From NCBI GenBank assembly GCA_016873715.1, contig VGWF01000011.1:1-52555 (forward strand): DNA of 52,555 nucleotides, written 5' to 3'. Position 1 is the stretch's first letter; every line of letters begins with the position of its first letter. This document shows, in pieces, positions 24,361 to 33,861 of the stretch. A program made the translations under genes and the position numbers. A model generated the notes under the pieces. That model was given only the letters and a program-made list of their open reading frames with translations. It made no database searches and was not told the DNA's origin. The DNA comes from Lentisphaerota bacterium. Its GTDB lineage: Bacteria; Verrucomicrobiota; Kiritimatiellia; PWTM01.

Positions 24361-24392
24361 CATTTAGCAAATGCGGTTTCACTAATGCAACC
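24361..24392 (-). promoter_or_regulatory. IclR promoter with overlapping palindromic operator candidate
   Basis: On the minus strand: TTGCAT (24390-24385), 18-bp spacer, TAAATG (24366-24361), six bases to ATG 24354. Overlapping it is GGTTGCA-TTAG-TGAAACC (24392-24375), a 7-4-7 palindrome with one mismatch, of the GGTTTCA/TGAAACC type bound by several IclR regulators. Its position over the -35 would let the regulator repress its own operon. Confidence 0.4.
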
Positions 24393-24480
24393 ATGGAATC
24401 CGCGCCTTCGGAACCCGCGGCGCAACGCGGCGAATGCAGGGCCCCGAACCGCCGGGCGATTCGAGCGCCCCGGGAAGGAC

Positions 24481-24690
24481 GTCCTGAGGCTGCCGGTCGG
24501 CATCGTGCCGGTCCGCAGCGGCCTTGACGGCGCTCTCGAACTGGCGGCCGAACTGAATCTGACCGTGGACGACGCCTGCCAGGCGGCCCTGGCGCGACGA
24601 CTCGGCGCGCGGCTCATCCCCGCGGACGACCGGCTCGCGCGGGCGGCGCGACGAGCGGGGCTTGCCCCGGCGCCCGGCGGAGGGGACTTC
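24481..24690 (+). pseudogene. C-terminal remnant of a VapC-type PIN-domain toxin
   Basis: The frame VLRLPVGIVPVRSGLDGALE, then LAAELNLTVDDACQAALARR and LGARLIPADDRLARAARRAG matches the second half of VapC toxins (consensus LTVYDAxYLALAExLGxxLxTADxRLxxxA). Two of the four PIN-domain acidic positions remain; the first half with the other two, any start codon and the antitoxin are missing. It ends against the 3' end of sufD and accounts for most of the 325-bp gap. Confidence 0.65.
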
Positions 24691-25960
24691 AGGCGGTCAG
24701 ACGGGATCCGAGAAGGACGCGGACCGCGTCGCGCAGGGCGGGGATCGGAAGGCGCGAGGTGATCTCCTCGAAGAAGCCGTCGAGGATCAGCCGCCGGGCC
24801 TCGGGCTCGCTCAGGCCCCGGGCGCGGAGATAATGGATCTGCCCGGGATCGATGCTGCCGATCGTCGCGCCGTGCGTGCACTTGAGGTCGTCCGCGTCGA
24901 TCAGGAGACCGGGGAGCGAGTCGGCGCGTGCGCCCTCGTTGAGGACCATGTTGTTGTTCCGCTGGTAGGCGTTGATCCGCACGGCGCCGCGCGAGGCGGC
25001 GATCAGGCCGCGATAGACCGAGTGCCCGTCGTCGCGGACCGCCCCCTTGTAGAGCAGGTCGCTGGTCGTGTCGGGCGCGGAGTGGATCTGCAGCGTCTGC
25101 TGGTCGAGATGCTGCCCGGCCGATGCGAGGAACAGTCCGCCGACCCGCGCCGCGGCGCCGCGTCCGGCCGCGTCGGCACTGAAGCGAGTGCGCACGAGAT
25201 CCGCGCCGGCGTGCACGGTGACGGCGTCCAGCGACGCCCCCGCCCCGAGCGTGCCGTGGGTGAAGCCCATGCGGACCGAACCCGTTCCGGCGCGCTGGAC
25301 GTGCGCCAGCCGCAGACGGCCGCCGTCGCCGACGGCGAAGCGGGTGAGGCCGAGCGACAGGGACGGCCCGTCGCCGGACGACTCGACAACCTCCGTGACG
25401 GCAAGCGACGCGTCCGCGCCGACATCCACCAGCAGGGCCGGCGCGAAGAGACGCCCCTCCGGCTCGCGCCATCGCACCAGCACGCCGCGGTCGAGGGAGG
25501 CGCCGGGCTTCACCCGGAGGACCAGTGCCAGCGAATGAAAGGCGCGGGCCAGGGACTCGAAGCGGTCGTCCGGCCGCGGCGCGGGGACGAGATTCCAGAG
25601 ACCGGCCGTGCGCTCCGGGTCCGCCTCGAGCGCCTCGGGCAGGGTGCGAAGGGTGACCTCCCCGCCGGCCAGGACGCCCGAGCGGTCCTCCACCGACCAT
25701 CCCGCCGACCCGACCCGGACGACCACGTCGTAGAAAGCGTCGAGCGACTCCGCTCCATCCGGCGTGACCCGCGCCGGCGCCCCGGCGGGCGGGAGCGCCT
25801 CGATCGCGAAGCGCCGCGGGTCGGTCCGCCGCCAGTCCTCCTCCATCCCCGTCGGCACGGGCAGCGACACCGCGCGATCCAGGGCCGCCGCGCGCAGCGC
25901 GTGCACCGCCTCCGTCTCGCCGGGAAAGAGAAGTCTTAAGTTGCCCGTTTCAAGTTTCAA
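24689..25960 (-). CDS. sufD: Fe-S cluster assembly protein SufD
   Basis: 423 residues. The N-terminal helical part has PVPTGMEEDWRRTDPRRFAI, matching the LPxxxxEEWRYT region of SufD. The beta-helix core contains YKGAVRDDGHSVYRGLIAAS, RINAYQRNNNMVLNEGARAD and the C-terminal CTHGATIGSIDPGQIHYLRA block with the conserved cysteine and histidine. With SufB and SufC it forms the SufBCD scaffold that builds Fe-S clusters. The start is uncertain: TTG 25960 lies in repeat-derived sequence (TTGAAACTTGAAACGGG), and a GTG at 25906 is the next candidate. A 100-bp repeat block separates it from sufB. Confidence 0.9.
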   Translation of the reverse strand: MKLETGNLRLLFPGETEAVHALRAAALDRAVSLPVPTGMEEDWRRTDPRRFAIEALPPAGAPARVTPDGAESLDAFYDVVVRVGSAGWSVEDRSGVLAGGEVTLRTLPEALEADPERTAGLWNLVPAPRPDDRFESLARAFHSLALVLRVKPGASLDRGVLVRWREPEGRLFAPALLVDVGADASLAVTEVVESSGDGPSLSLGLTRFAVGDGGRLRLAHVQRAGTGSVRMGFTHGTLGAGASLDAVTVHAGADLVRTRFSADAAGRGAAARVGGLFLASAGQHLDQQTLQIHSAPDTTSDLLYKGAVRDDGHSVYRGLIAASRGAVRINAYQRNNNMVLNEGARADSLPGLLIDADDLKCTHGATIGSIDPGQIHYLRARGLSEPEARRLILDGFFEEITSRLPIPALRDAVRVLLGSRLTA

Positions 25961-26055
25961 GTTGAGCGCGGCCTAATGTTGGCTGTTGGTTGTTGGATGT
26001 TGGGTATTGGATGTTGAATCCGCCGTTCGATGTTCGGCGTTCGATGTTGGGCGTT
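25940..26055 (+). repeat. Degenerate heptamer repeat block (GTTGGAT / GTTCGAT type) between sufB and sufD
   Basis: A run of TGTTGGTTG, TTGGATGTTG, GTTCGATGTTCGGCGTTCG words, preceded by a TTCAAGTTTCAAGTT stretch. It shares a 25-bp identical segment beginning GTTGGCTGTTGGTTG with the block at 32871-32996, in the same order and orientation, followed in both by TGTTGAATCCG and CGATGTTCGGCGTTCGATG. Read on the other strand it gives peptides of the NIQHPTANIQ kind often mis-annotated as proteins. Confidence 0.85.
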
Positions 26056-26060
26056 CGGCT

Positions 26061-27490
<1,430 letters not shown>

Positions 27491-27494
<4 letters not shown>

Positions 27495-28279
27495 GGCGCG
27501 ACTCCCGGGGCGGCCGGCGGCGCGGCGGCGCCCTCGCGGACCCAGTCGTAGCCGCGCGCCTCGAGCTCGCGGACGAGTTCGGGGCCGCCGGACTTCGCGA
27601 TGCGGCCGTCGACGAGGATGTGGACGAAGTGCGGCGGGATGTGCGTGAGGATGCGCTCGTAATGCGTGATCACGAGCATGCCGGTCGCGGGGCCCGCGAG
27701 GCGGTTGACTCCCTTCGAGACGACCTTGAGCGCATCGATGTCGAGACCGGAGTCGGTCTCGTCGAGGAGCAGCAGCGACGGCCGGAGCATCATCATCTGC
27801 AGGATCTCCATGCGCTTCTTCTCGCCGCCGGAAAAGCCGTCGTTCAGGGCGCGGTTGAGGAAGGCGTCGTCGATCTCGAGGAACTTCGCGCCTTCGCGCA
27901 GTTCGCGCAGGAAGGCGGCGGCCTTGACCGCCCCGCGGCCGCGGACCGCGTCCACCGCGGCCTTGAGGAACTGCGCCACCGTGACGCCGGGGATCGCGAC
28001 GGGATACTGGAAGCACAGGAAGACGCCGAGGCGCGCGCGCTCCTCGGTGGGAAGTTCGAGCAGGTTGCGGCCGCGGAACTCGACGCTGCCGCCGGTGACC
28101 TCGTAGTCCGGATGTCCGAGCAGGACGTTCGAGAGCGTGCTCTTGCCCGAGCCGTTCGGCCCCATCAGGGCGTGGATCTCGCCGGGGCGGATGGTCAGGT
28201 CGACGCCGTTGAGGATCGGCTTGCCGCCGACCGAGGCGCGCAGGCCGGCGATCTTCAGGGTGCTGTCGGCGTCGTTCAT
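27491..28279 (-). CDS. sufC: Fe-S cluster assembly ATPase SufC
   Basis: 262 residues, cytosolic ABC ATPase. Walker [17 protein letters not shown], signature [13 protein letters not shown], Walker [18 protein letters not shown] and the H-loop [13 protein letters not shown] are intact and have the SufC-specific ETDSGLD form. It drives the conformational change of SufBD during cluster assembly. It lies second in the operon, 56 bp after the DUF59 gene, and its stop overlaps the sufB start (GTGA). Confidence 0.96.
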
Positions 28280-28335
28280 GTCATCAGTCTCCGGCGGACG
28301 AAACTACGAATCACGCGAAAGGCGCGAACGATCTC

Positions 28336-28680
28336 CTAGATATCGAATCCAAGCTCCAGACGGGCCTCCTCGCTCATCAGCGCCGGGCCCCACGGGGGTT
28401 CGAAGACGAGGTCGAGCGACTCGCTCGCGACACCCTTCACGGACTTCACCGTCTCGCGGACGAGGTGGACGAGGTACGGGCCGTACGGACAGGCCGGCGA
28501 GGTCAGGGTCATGCGCACGCTCGCGGCGCCGTCCTTCACCTCGACCCCGTAGACCAGGCCGAGGTTGACGATGTCGTAGTGCAGCTCCGGGTCGTGCACG
28601 CAGGACAGGGCCTCCCAGATCGACTGGGTGGCCGCCGCGTCGGCCGCCGAGACGGCCGGGGTGGATGGGACCTCGCTCAT
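28336..28680 (-). CDS. DUF59/MIP18 Fe-S cluster assembly factor (SufT-like)
   Basis: 114 residues. The MIP18-family domain is clear: [20 protein letters not shown] and the reactive-cysteine motif LTSPACPYG, ending [20 protein letters not shown]. Such proteins help mature or traffic Fe-S clusters and are often encoded at the head of suf operons, as here. The operon has no cysteine desulfurase (SufS) or SufU in the window, so sulfur supply must come from elsewhere. ATG 28680 is followed upstream by a good sigma-70-like promoter. Confidence 0.9.
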   Translation of the reverse strand: MSEVPSTPAVSAADAAATQSIWEALSCVHDPELHYDIVNLGLVYGVEVKDGAASVRMTLTSPACPYGPYLVHLVRETVKSVKGVASESLDLVFEPPWGPALMSEEARLELGFDI

Positions 28681-28716
28681 GGTGTTCGCCGGAACGGACC
28701 GGCTCCCGTTCCGACT

Positions 28717-28744
28717 ACGATACGCCGCCGGCCTTTCCTGTCAA
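28717..28744 (-). promoter_or_regulatory. Sigma-70-like promoter of the suf operon
   Basis: On the minus strand: TTGACA (28744-28739), 16-bp spacer, TATCGT (28722-28717). The -35 hexamer is a perfect consensus. Transcription would start around 28710, leaving a roughly 30-nt leader before ATG 28680. No IscR- or SufR-like operator was evident. Confidence 0.6.
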
Positions 28745-28879
28745 AGGGCGCTCCGCACCTCGCTTCGATCCCGCCGGACGCCGCCGGTGCGTGCAGCATC
28801 CCGGGGCGGGCGGCGCTTGCGCATCCCCCGCGGCGGGCTACGTTGTCGTGCGGCGCGTGCCGCGGAAAGAGAGCGCATC

Positions 28880-29461
28880 ATGTCGTTCACCCTGCCGATC
28901 GGATCGAAGGCCCCGCATTTCCGGCTCCCGGCGACGGATGGGAAGACCCGCTCGCTCGACGACTTCGCGGCCGACGACATCCTGGTGGTCTTCTTCACCT
29001 GCAACCACTGTCCCTACGTGATCGGATCCGACGAGGTCACCCGGAGGTCCGCCCTCCGCTTCGCCCCGCAGGGCGTGCGGTTCGTCGGGATCAACTCCAA
29101 CAGCCCGACCACCTATCCCGAGGACGACGTCCCGCACATGGTCGAGCGGATGCGGCAGCACAAGTTCCCCTGGGTGTATCTCCACGACGCGACGCAGGAC
29201 GTCGCCCGCGACTATGGCGCGCTGCGGACGCCCCACTTCTTCGTCTTCGACGACGCGCGCCACCTGGTGTACTGCGGCCGCGGCGTGGACAGCCCGCGCG
29301 ACGCGACGCGCATCACCGTCAACGATCTCGACCGCGCGCTGGAGGAGCTCACCTCCGGACGGCCGGTCAGCGTCCCCGTCACCAACCCGATCGGCTGCAA
29401 CGTGAAATGGGACGGGAAACCGCCGAAGTGGATGCCGCCGGAGGCCTGCGACCTCGTCTGA
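28880..29461 (+). CDS. Thioredoxin-fold (AhpC/TSA-like) redox protein
   Basis: 193 residues without signal peptide. [20 protein letters not shown] and [20 protein letters not shown] form the peroxiredoxin/TlpA-like front half with a CNHC redox motif. [20 protein letters not shown] has the cis-proline, and [12 protein letters not shown] is the conserved end of this resE/TlpA-like family common in PVC and Bacteroidota. It would reduce peroxides or disulfides in the cytosol. ATG 28880 follows GGAAAGAGAG. It is divergent from the suf operon and convergent with the E2 gene (24-bp gap). Confidence 0.85.
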   Translation: MSFTLPIGSKAPHFRLPATDGKTRSLDDFAADDILVVFFTCNHCPYVIGSDEVTRRSALRFAPQGVRFVGINSNSPTTYPEDDVPHMVERMRQHKFPWVYLHDATQDVARDYGALRTPHFFVFDDARHLVYCGRGVDSPRDATRITVNDLDRALEELTSGRPVSVPVTNPIGCNVKWDGKPPKWMPPEACDLV

Positions 29462-29485
29462 GCCGGGACGACGCGGCGGCCATCG

Positions 29486-30643
29486 TCAAGGGCGCCAGTC
29501 CTCGAGCGCCCGCACCATCGCGCCCATGTAGCGGTTGACCTGCATCCCGTCGAGCGCGCGGTGGTCGATGGTCAGTGTGAGATAGACCATCGGCCGGATC
29601 GCCACGCGCTCGCCGTCGCCGTCCGCCACGACCACCGCGCGGCGCTGGACCCTTCCGACGCCCAGGATCGCGCACTGCGGCTGGTGCAGGATCGGCGTGG
29701 CCATCAGGCTCCCGCCCATGCCGTGGTTCGTGATGGTCAGCGTGCCGCCCTCGGTCTCGTTCGGCGCGAACCGCCCGCTGCGCGCCCGCTCGGTGAGCGC
29801 CGCGCTCTCGCGGGCCAGGCCGCGGAGGTCGAGGCGCTGCGCCGCGCGGATCACCGGCACGAGGATGCCCGAGGGCACCTCGACGGCGAGGCCGAGGTTC
29901 ATGTCCTCGTAGACATCGAGGCTGTCGTCGCTCCAGCGGCTGTTCACCTCCGGCACGGCGTCGCGCGCGATCACGGCGGCGCGGAGGAAGTAGGGTGTGT
30001 ACGACAGGTGGACGCCCGCCGCCGCCCACGCGGCCCGGTGCGCCTCGCGATGCGCGACGACCGCCGTGAGATCGGCCTCGTAGAGCGCCGTCGCGTGCGG
30101 CGCGCGCTGCACGCTCTCCGCCATGTGCCGCGCGATCGCCCGGCGCAGCGGCGAATGCGGGATGCGGCGGACGCCCGGCAGCGGCGGCGGCTCGGGCGGC
30201 GGCGTCACCTCGCCGTGCGCGGCCAGATGGCGCTCGATGTCCTCCGCCGTCACGCGACCCCCGATCCCGGTCCCCGTGATGCGGGCCGGATCCACCCCGT
30301 GCTCGCGCGCCAGCCGCCGGACCGCCGGGCTCAGCCACGCGCCCGCCTCCCGGACGGACGGCGCCGCGGCCGGCGCGGCGGCGGCGATCCCGGCGGCGGT
30401 CTCCGCCCCCTCGTCGATCCGGCCGAGCCGTTCGCCCTCGCCGACGGGATCGCCAACGGCGCGGGCCTGCTCGACCAGCACGCCGGAGGCCGGGGCCGCG
30501 ATCTCGATCGTCGTCTTGCCCGTGCTGATCTCGAGCAGCGGCGCTCCGGCCTCGACGCGGTCGCCCACGGCGGCGAACCACGCGCCGACCGTCGAGTCCC
30601 CGTTCCGCTCGAGAGTCTCCCGCAGGACGATCTCCACGCTCAT
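29486..30643 (-). CDS. 2-oxoacid dehydrogenase E2 (dihydrolipoamide acyltransferase)
   Basis: 385 residues. Lipoyl domain at residues 1-77 with the lipoylation lysine in EISTGKTTIEI (STGK instead of the usual TDK). A flexible alanine/proline linker follows, then a peripheral-subunit-binding domain (SPAVRRLAREHGVDPARITG, TGIGGRVTAEDI), and the acyltransferase domain with DHRALDGMQ at the end (catalytic HxxxDG intact). It transfers the acyl group made by E1 to CoA. Twelve bases separate it from the E1 gene stop. No E3 (dihydrolipoamide dehydrogenase) is encoded nearby. Confidence 0.92.
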   Translation of the reverse strand: MSVEIVLRETLERNGDSTVGAWFAAVGDRVEAGAPLLEISTGKTTIEIAAPASGVLVEQARAVGDPVGEGERLGRIDEGAETAAGIAAAAPAAAPSVREAGAWLSPAVRRLAREHGVDPARITGTGIGGRVTAEDIERHLAAHGEVTPPPEPPPLPGVRRIPHSPLRRAIARHMAESVQRAPHATALYEADLTAVVAHREAHRAAWAAAGVHLSYTPYFLRAAVIARDAVPEVNSRWSDDSLDVYEDMNLGLAVEVPSGILVPVIRAAQRLDLRGLARESAALTERARSGRFAPNETEGGTLTITNHGMGGSLMATPILHQPQCAILGVGRVQRRAVVVADGDGERVAIRPMVYLTLTIDHRALDGMQVNRYMGAMVRALEDWRP

Positions 30644-30655
30644 GGCCCCCTCCCC

Positions 30656-32740
30656 TCAGAACGCCGCCAGTTCCCGCATCCGGACCGCGATCCGCGATGT
30701 CCCCGGCACCACCGCCTCGACCAGCGCCGGGTGGTACGGCACCGGCACCGGCAGCGAGGCGACGCGGGCGATCGGCGCATCGAGCGACTCGAACGCCTGC
30801 TCCGCCACCACCGCCGCGATCTCGGCGCCGAACCCGGCCGTCAGCGCGTCCTCGTGCGCCACCAGGCACCGGCGCGTGCGCCGCACGGAGGCGAGCACCG
30901 CCTCCGCATCCCATGGCGCCAGCGTCCGCAGGTCGATCACCTCGGCGTCCACCTCCGCCTCGGCCGCCGCCAGCAGGCAGCGCTCGACCATCGCCCCCCA
31001 CGCAACAACCGTCATCCGGCGGCCCTCGCGGACGATCCGCGCGCGGCCGAACGGAACGAGATGGCCGTCGCCGGGATACGGCCGCCGCGCGCCGATGCCG
31101 TCGAGCAGCGCCCGGTGCTCGAGGAAGAGGACGGGATCGTGCCCGCGGATCGCCGCGCGCAGCAGGCCCGCCGCGTCGTCGGCGTGCGACGGGAACGCGA
31201 CGCGCCAGCCCGGCAGCCGGACCAGCGACGCCTCCGCGCTCTCGCTGTGCCACGGATCCGTCTGCCGCGAGCAGCCCACCGGGATCCGCACGACCATCGG
31301 CGCCGCGCACCGGTTCGCGGTGCGCCACCGGATCGTGCCGGCGTTGTGCAGCTGCTCCTGCGCCGCGTCGGCGTACTTGCGGAACTGGATCTCGGCCACC
31401 GGCATCAGGCCCGCCGCCGCCATGCCCACCGCGCGCCCGATGATGCCCTCCTCGGAGAGGCTCGTGTCGAAGACGCGATCCTCGCCGAAGCGCTCCTGCA
31501 GACCCGCCGTCACGCCGTGCACACCGCCCTTGCGGCCGACGTCCTCGCCGAAGACCACCACGCGCGGATTCGCGCCCAGCTCGGACTCCAGCGTCCGCCG
31601 GATCGCCGCGAGCATCGTCGTCCGCGTCGTCTCCGGCCCGTCCGCCTCCGGGGCCGGCGCCACGGCGGCCTCGGGGAGCAACCCGCCCCGCACGGCCGGG
31701 ATCGGCGCGCCGAGCTCGGTCGACTCCTGGACCAGGTGACGCGTGACGCCCGCCGGGTCGGGGTCGGGCCGGGCGTCCGCCCGCGCGAATGCCGCGCGGA
31801 CGGTCTGCTCCTGCGCCGCGGCGAGCGCGTCCCACTCCGCAGCGTCCATCACGGCCGGCACGCAGAAGGCGCGCAGCCGCTCGACCGGATCCCGGTCCGC
31901 CTGCGCCTCGAGTTCGCCCGCCGGCCGGTACGCCTGGTTGTCCTGCCCCGAGTGCCCGCACAGGCGCGGGACCGACATCCGCAGCAGGCACGGGCCGGCC
32001 CCCCACGCCCGCACGTGCGCCGCGGCCCGCGCGACCGCCGAGGCGGCCGCCGCCGGGTCGGCCCCGTCCGCGGACATCACGCACAGCCCGCCGAAGGAGG
32101 CCAGGTTCTCCGCGATGTTCCCGCCGGGCGTCTGCGCCCGGCCGGGCACGGAGATCGCGTAGCCGTTGTCCTCGATGAAGAACAGCATCGGCAGGCGAAG
32201 CGTGGTGGCCATCGTCAGCGCGGACCAGAACCCGCCTGCCGCCGTCGACCCCTCGCCGCCGTGGGCGACGCCGATGCAGCCCGCGGCCCCCGCGTCGCCG
32301 AGCCGCTCCGCGCGGTGGCGCAGCGCCTGGCACCAGCCCGCGACGGGCGTGAACTGTCCGCCGACGTCGCCGGCCATCGGCAGGACCGTCGGCCCGCTCC
32401 GCCGGGGCAGGTTGTAGACGACGCCGATGTCGCGTCCGTCCGAGAACGCCCCGGCGCGGCCGAGCATGCCGGCCAGCGCGTCCTCCGGCTCGAGGCCCGC
32501 CGCCAGCAGGAGCGGCCGGCTGCGGTAGTAGACGCCCGCGGCATCGCACGCGCCGCGCAGTTCGAGGCCGATCAGCACCTGCGCGAGCTCGTGGCCGCGC
32601 GCGGAGAACTGGTAGCCGATGCGCTTGGGCTCGTAGAGCTCGCGCATCTCGAACTCGTCCAGCGCGCGCGACAGCAGCACGAGCCGCGCGACCTCGTGCC
32701 AGTCGGGCGGCGGCCCGGTCTCGCGGTGGCGTTCGTTCAC
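30656..32740 (-). CDS. Fused alpha-beta E1 of a 2-oxoacid (probably branched-chain) dehydrogenase
   Basis: 694 residues. Residues about 1-340 are the alpha part (YQFSARGHELAQVLIGLELR, thiamine diphosphate motif GEGSTAAGGFWSALTMATTL through FFIEDNGYAISVP). Residues about 365-694 are the beta part (VVVFGEDVGRKGGVHGVTAG, TSLSEEGIIGRAVGMAAAGL, AEIQFRKYADAAQEQLHNAG, VIDLRTLAPWDAEAVLASV). The alpha-beta fusion and motif spelling fit 2-oxoisovalerate-type E1; pyruvate or acetoin remain possible. It starts with GTG 32740. No ribosome site is present; a TAGATT box lies five bases upstream, suggesting a leaderless mRNA. Confidence 0.9.
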   Translation of the reverse strand: MNERHRETGPPPDWHEVARLVLLSRALDEFEMRELYEPKRIGYQFSARGHELAQVLIGLELRGACDAAGVYYRSRPLLLAAGLEPEDALAGMLGRAGAFSDGRDIGVVYNLPRRSGPTVLPMAGDVGGQFTPVAGWCQALRHRAERLGDAGAAGCIGVAHGGEGSTAAGGFWSALTMATTLRLPMLFFIEDNGYAISVPGRAQTPGGNIAENLASFGGLCVMSADGADPAAAASAVARAAAHVRAWGAGPCLLRMSVPRLCGHSGQDNQAYRPAGELEAQADRDPVERLRAFCVPAVMDAAEWDALAAAQEQTVRAAFARADARPDPDPAGVTRHLVQESTELGAPIPAVRGGLLPEAAVAPAPEADGPETTRTTMLAAIRRTLESELGANPRVVVFGEDVGRKGGVHGVTAGLQERFGEDRVFDTSLSEEGIIGRAVGMAAAGLMPVAEIQFRKYADAAQEQLHNAGTIRWRTANRCAAPMVVRIPVGCSRQTDPWHSESAEASLVRLPGWRVAFPSHADDAAGLLRAAIRGHDPVLFLEHRALLDGIGARRPYPGDGHLVPFGRARIVREGRRMTVVAWGAMVERCLLAAAEAEVDAEVIDLRTLAPWDAEAVLASVRRTRRCLVAHEDALTAGFGAEIAAVVAEQAFESLDAPIARVASLPVPVPYHPALVEAVVPGTSRIAVRMRELAAF

Positions 32741-32745
32741 GGTTC

Positions 32746-32751
32746 AATCTA
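32746..32751 (-). promoter_or_regulatory. Candidate -10 box (TAGATT) of the E1-E2 operon
   Basis: TAGATT on the minus strand ends five bases before the GTG start. No convincing -35 hexamer lies 16-18 bases upstream, so support is the -10 element and the absent ribosome site only. Confidence 0.25.
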
Positions 32752-32870
32752 CCCCAGGTCGGCGTCGCCTCCAGCCGCGTGCGCCTCGCGGGGATGGCGG
32801 ACCCGGCCGGCCGCCCCGCCCCATCCCGTTCATTCAGCCGTCCGGCGCTGGACGCCGGGTGCCGGGCGTG

Positions 32871-32996
32871 GTCGCTGGACGTTGGTTGTTGGACGTTGGT
32901 TGTTGGATGTTGGCTGTTGGTTGTTGGATGTTGAATCCGACCTCCGATGTTCGGCGTTCGATGTTCGGTGTTCGGTGTTGTCTGTTGGCCGTCGGC
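32871..32996 (+). repeat. Degenerate heptamer repeat block (GTTGGAC / GTTGGAT / GTTCGGT type)
   Basis: About 18 tandem degenerate heptamers fill the divergent gap between the E1 and mlaE-like genes, first of the GTTGGNT form, then GTTCGNT. A 25-bp segment and a 21-bp segment are identical to the block inside the suf operon at 25974-26055. This block and the hairpin at 33047 account for most of the 332-bp gap. Confidence 0.85.
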
Positions 32997-33046
32997 CCTC
33001 CCTTTCCCCTTGTCCGCCCGGGCCGGTTGGAGTAATCGTGGCGTAG

Positions 33047-33066
33047 GCGCCGCGCGGACGCGGCGC
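33047..33066 (+). promoter_or_regulatory. Strong hairpin just before the mlaE-like start codon
   Basis: GCGCCGCG-CGGA-CGCGGCGC is a perfect 8-bp stem with a tetraloop ending six bases before ATG 33073, where a ribosome site would normally be. It may modulate translation or belong to a palindrome family. Confidence 0.35.
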
Positions 33067-33072
33067 GAACGC

Positions 33073-33861
33073 ATGAGCTTCATCGGACGCATCGGGGGCG
33101 CCGCGATCCGGAGGTGGCGGGAGCACCGCGACCTCATCGCCTCGGCGGCGGTGGCCGTGGCGCTGGCGCTCAGGCCCCGCACGTGGCGGCGGCCGATCCG
33201 CGCGGTGCTGGCGAGGCAGATCCTCTTCACGGGGGTCGACGCGATCCCGTTCGTCGCGATGGTCGCGGCGGTGATCGGGCTGGCGATCGTGCTGCAGACG
33301 CAGGCGCAGCTCGCGCGGCTCGGCCAGACGGCCTACGTCGGGCCGATCCTGGTCGCGGTCGTGATCCGCGAGGCCGGCCCGCTCCTCGTCAACTTCGTCA
33401 TCATCATGCGCAGCGGCACGGCCATCGCGTCGGAGCTTTCGACGATGCAGGTCAACGGCGAGATCCGCGTGCTGGACGCGCAGGGGCTGGACCCGTTCCC
33501 CTACCTCGCCCTGCCCCGCGCGGCGGGGGTGGCCGTCTCGGTGTTCTGCCTGACGATCCTCTTCGTGCTGGTCTCGTTCGCGGTCGGCTACGCCGCGGGC
33601 GTGATGATGGAGGCGCCGATGGGCACCGTCACGATGTTCGTCGAGGGCGTCGCGAAGGCGATCCTCCCGGCGGACATCCTCAACGTGGTCGCGAAGACGC
33701 TGATCCCGGGACTGCTGACGGGCATCATCTGCACGGCGGAGGGCCTCGGCGTTCACCGCGCGCTGACGGAGGTCCCGAAGGCGGCCTCGCGCGGCGTCGT
33801 CCGGTCCGTGGCCGCCCTGTTCTTCGTCTCGGTGATCGTTTCGCTGGTGACCTACCTGTGA
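33073..33861 (+). CDS. MlaE-like lipid ABC transporter permease
   Basis: 262 residues with about five membrane segments. GVDAIPFVAMVAAVIGLAIV, REAGPLLVNFVIIMRSGTAI and the MlaE signature ELSTMQVNGEIRVLDAQGLD with PRAAGVAVSVFCLTILFVLV are all present. In characterised systems MlaE works with the ATPase MlaF and the MCE protein MlaD to move phospholipids between the inner and outer membranes. It is the first gene of a five-gene run, and its stop overlaps the next start (GTGA). The ATG at 33073 (MSFIGRIGG) has no clear ribosome site and is preceded by a hairpin. Confidence 0.9.
   Translation: MSFIGRIGGAAIRRWREHRDLIASAAVAVALALRPRTWRRPIRAVLARQILFTGVDAIPFVAMVAAVIGLAIVLQTQAQLARLGQTAYVGPILVAVVIREAGPLLVNFVIIMRSGTAIASELSTMQVNGEIRVLDAQGLDPFPYLALPRAAGVAVSVFCLTILFVLVSFAVGYAAGVMMEAPMGTVTMFVEGVAKAILPADILNVVAKTLIPGLLTGIICTAEGLGVHRALTEVPKAASRGVVRSVAALFFVSVIVSLVTYL

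Noticed and set aside
25970-26060. Possible plus-strand or minus-strand peptides rich in NIQHPTANIQ-type sequence
   Set aside because: They are translations of tandem GTTGGAT/GTTCGAT DNA repeats, a well-known source of spurious proteins.
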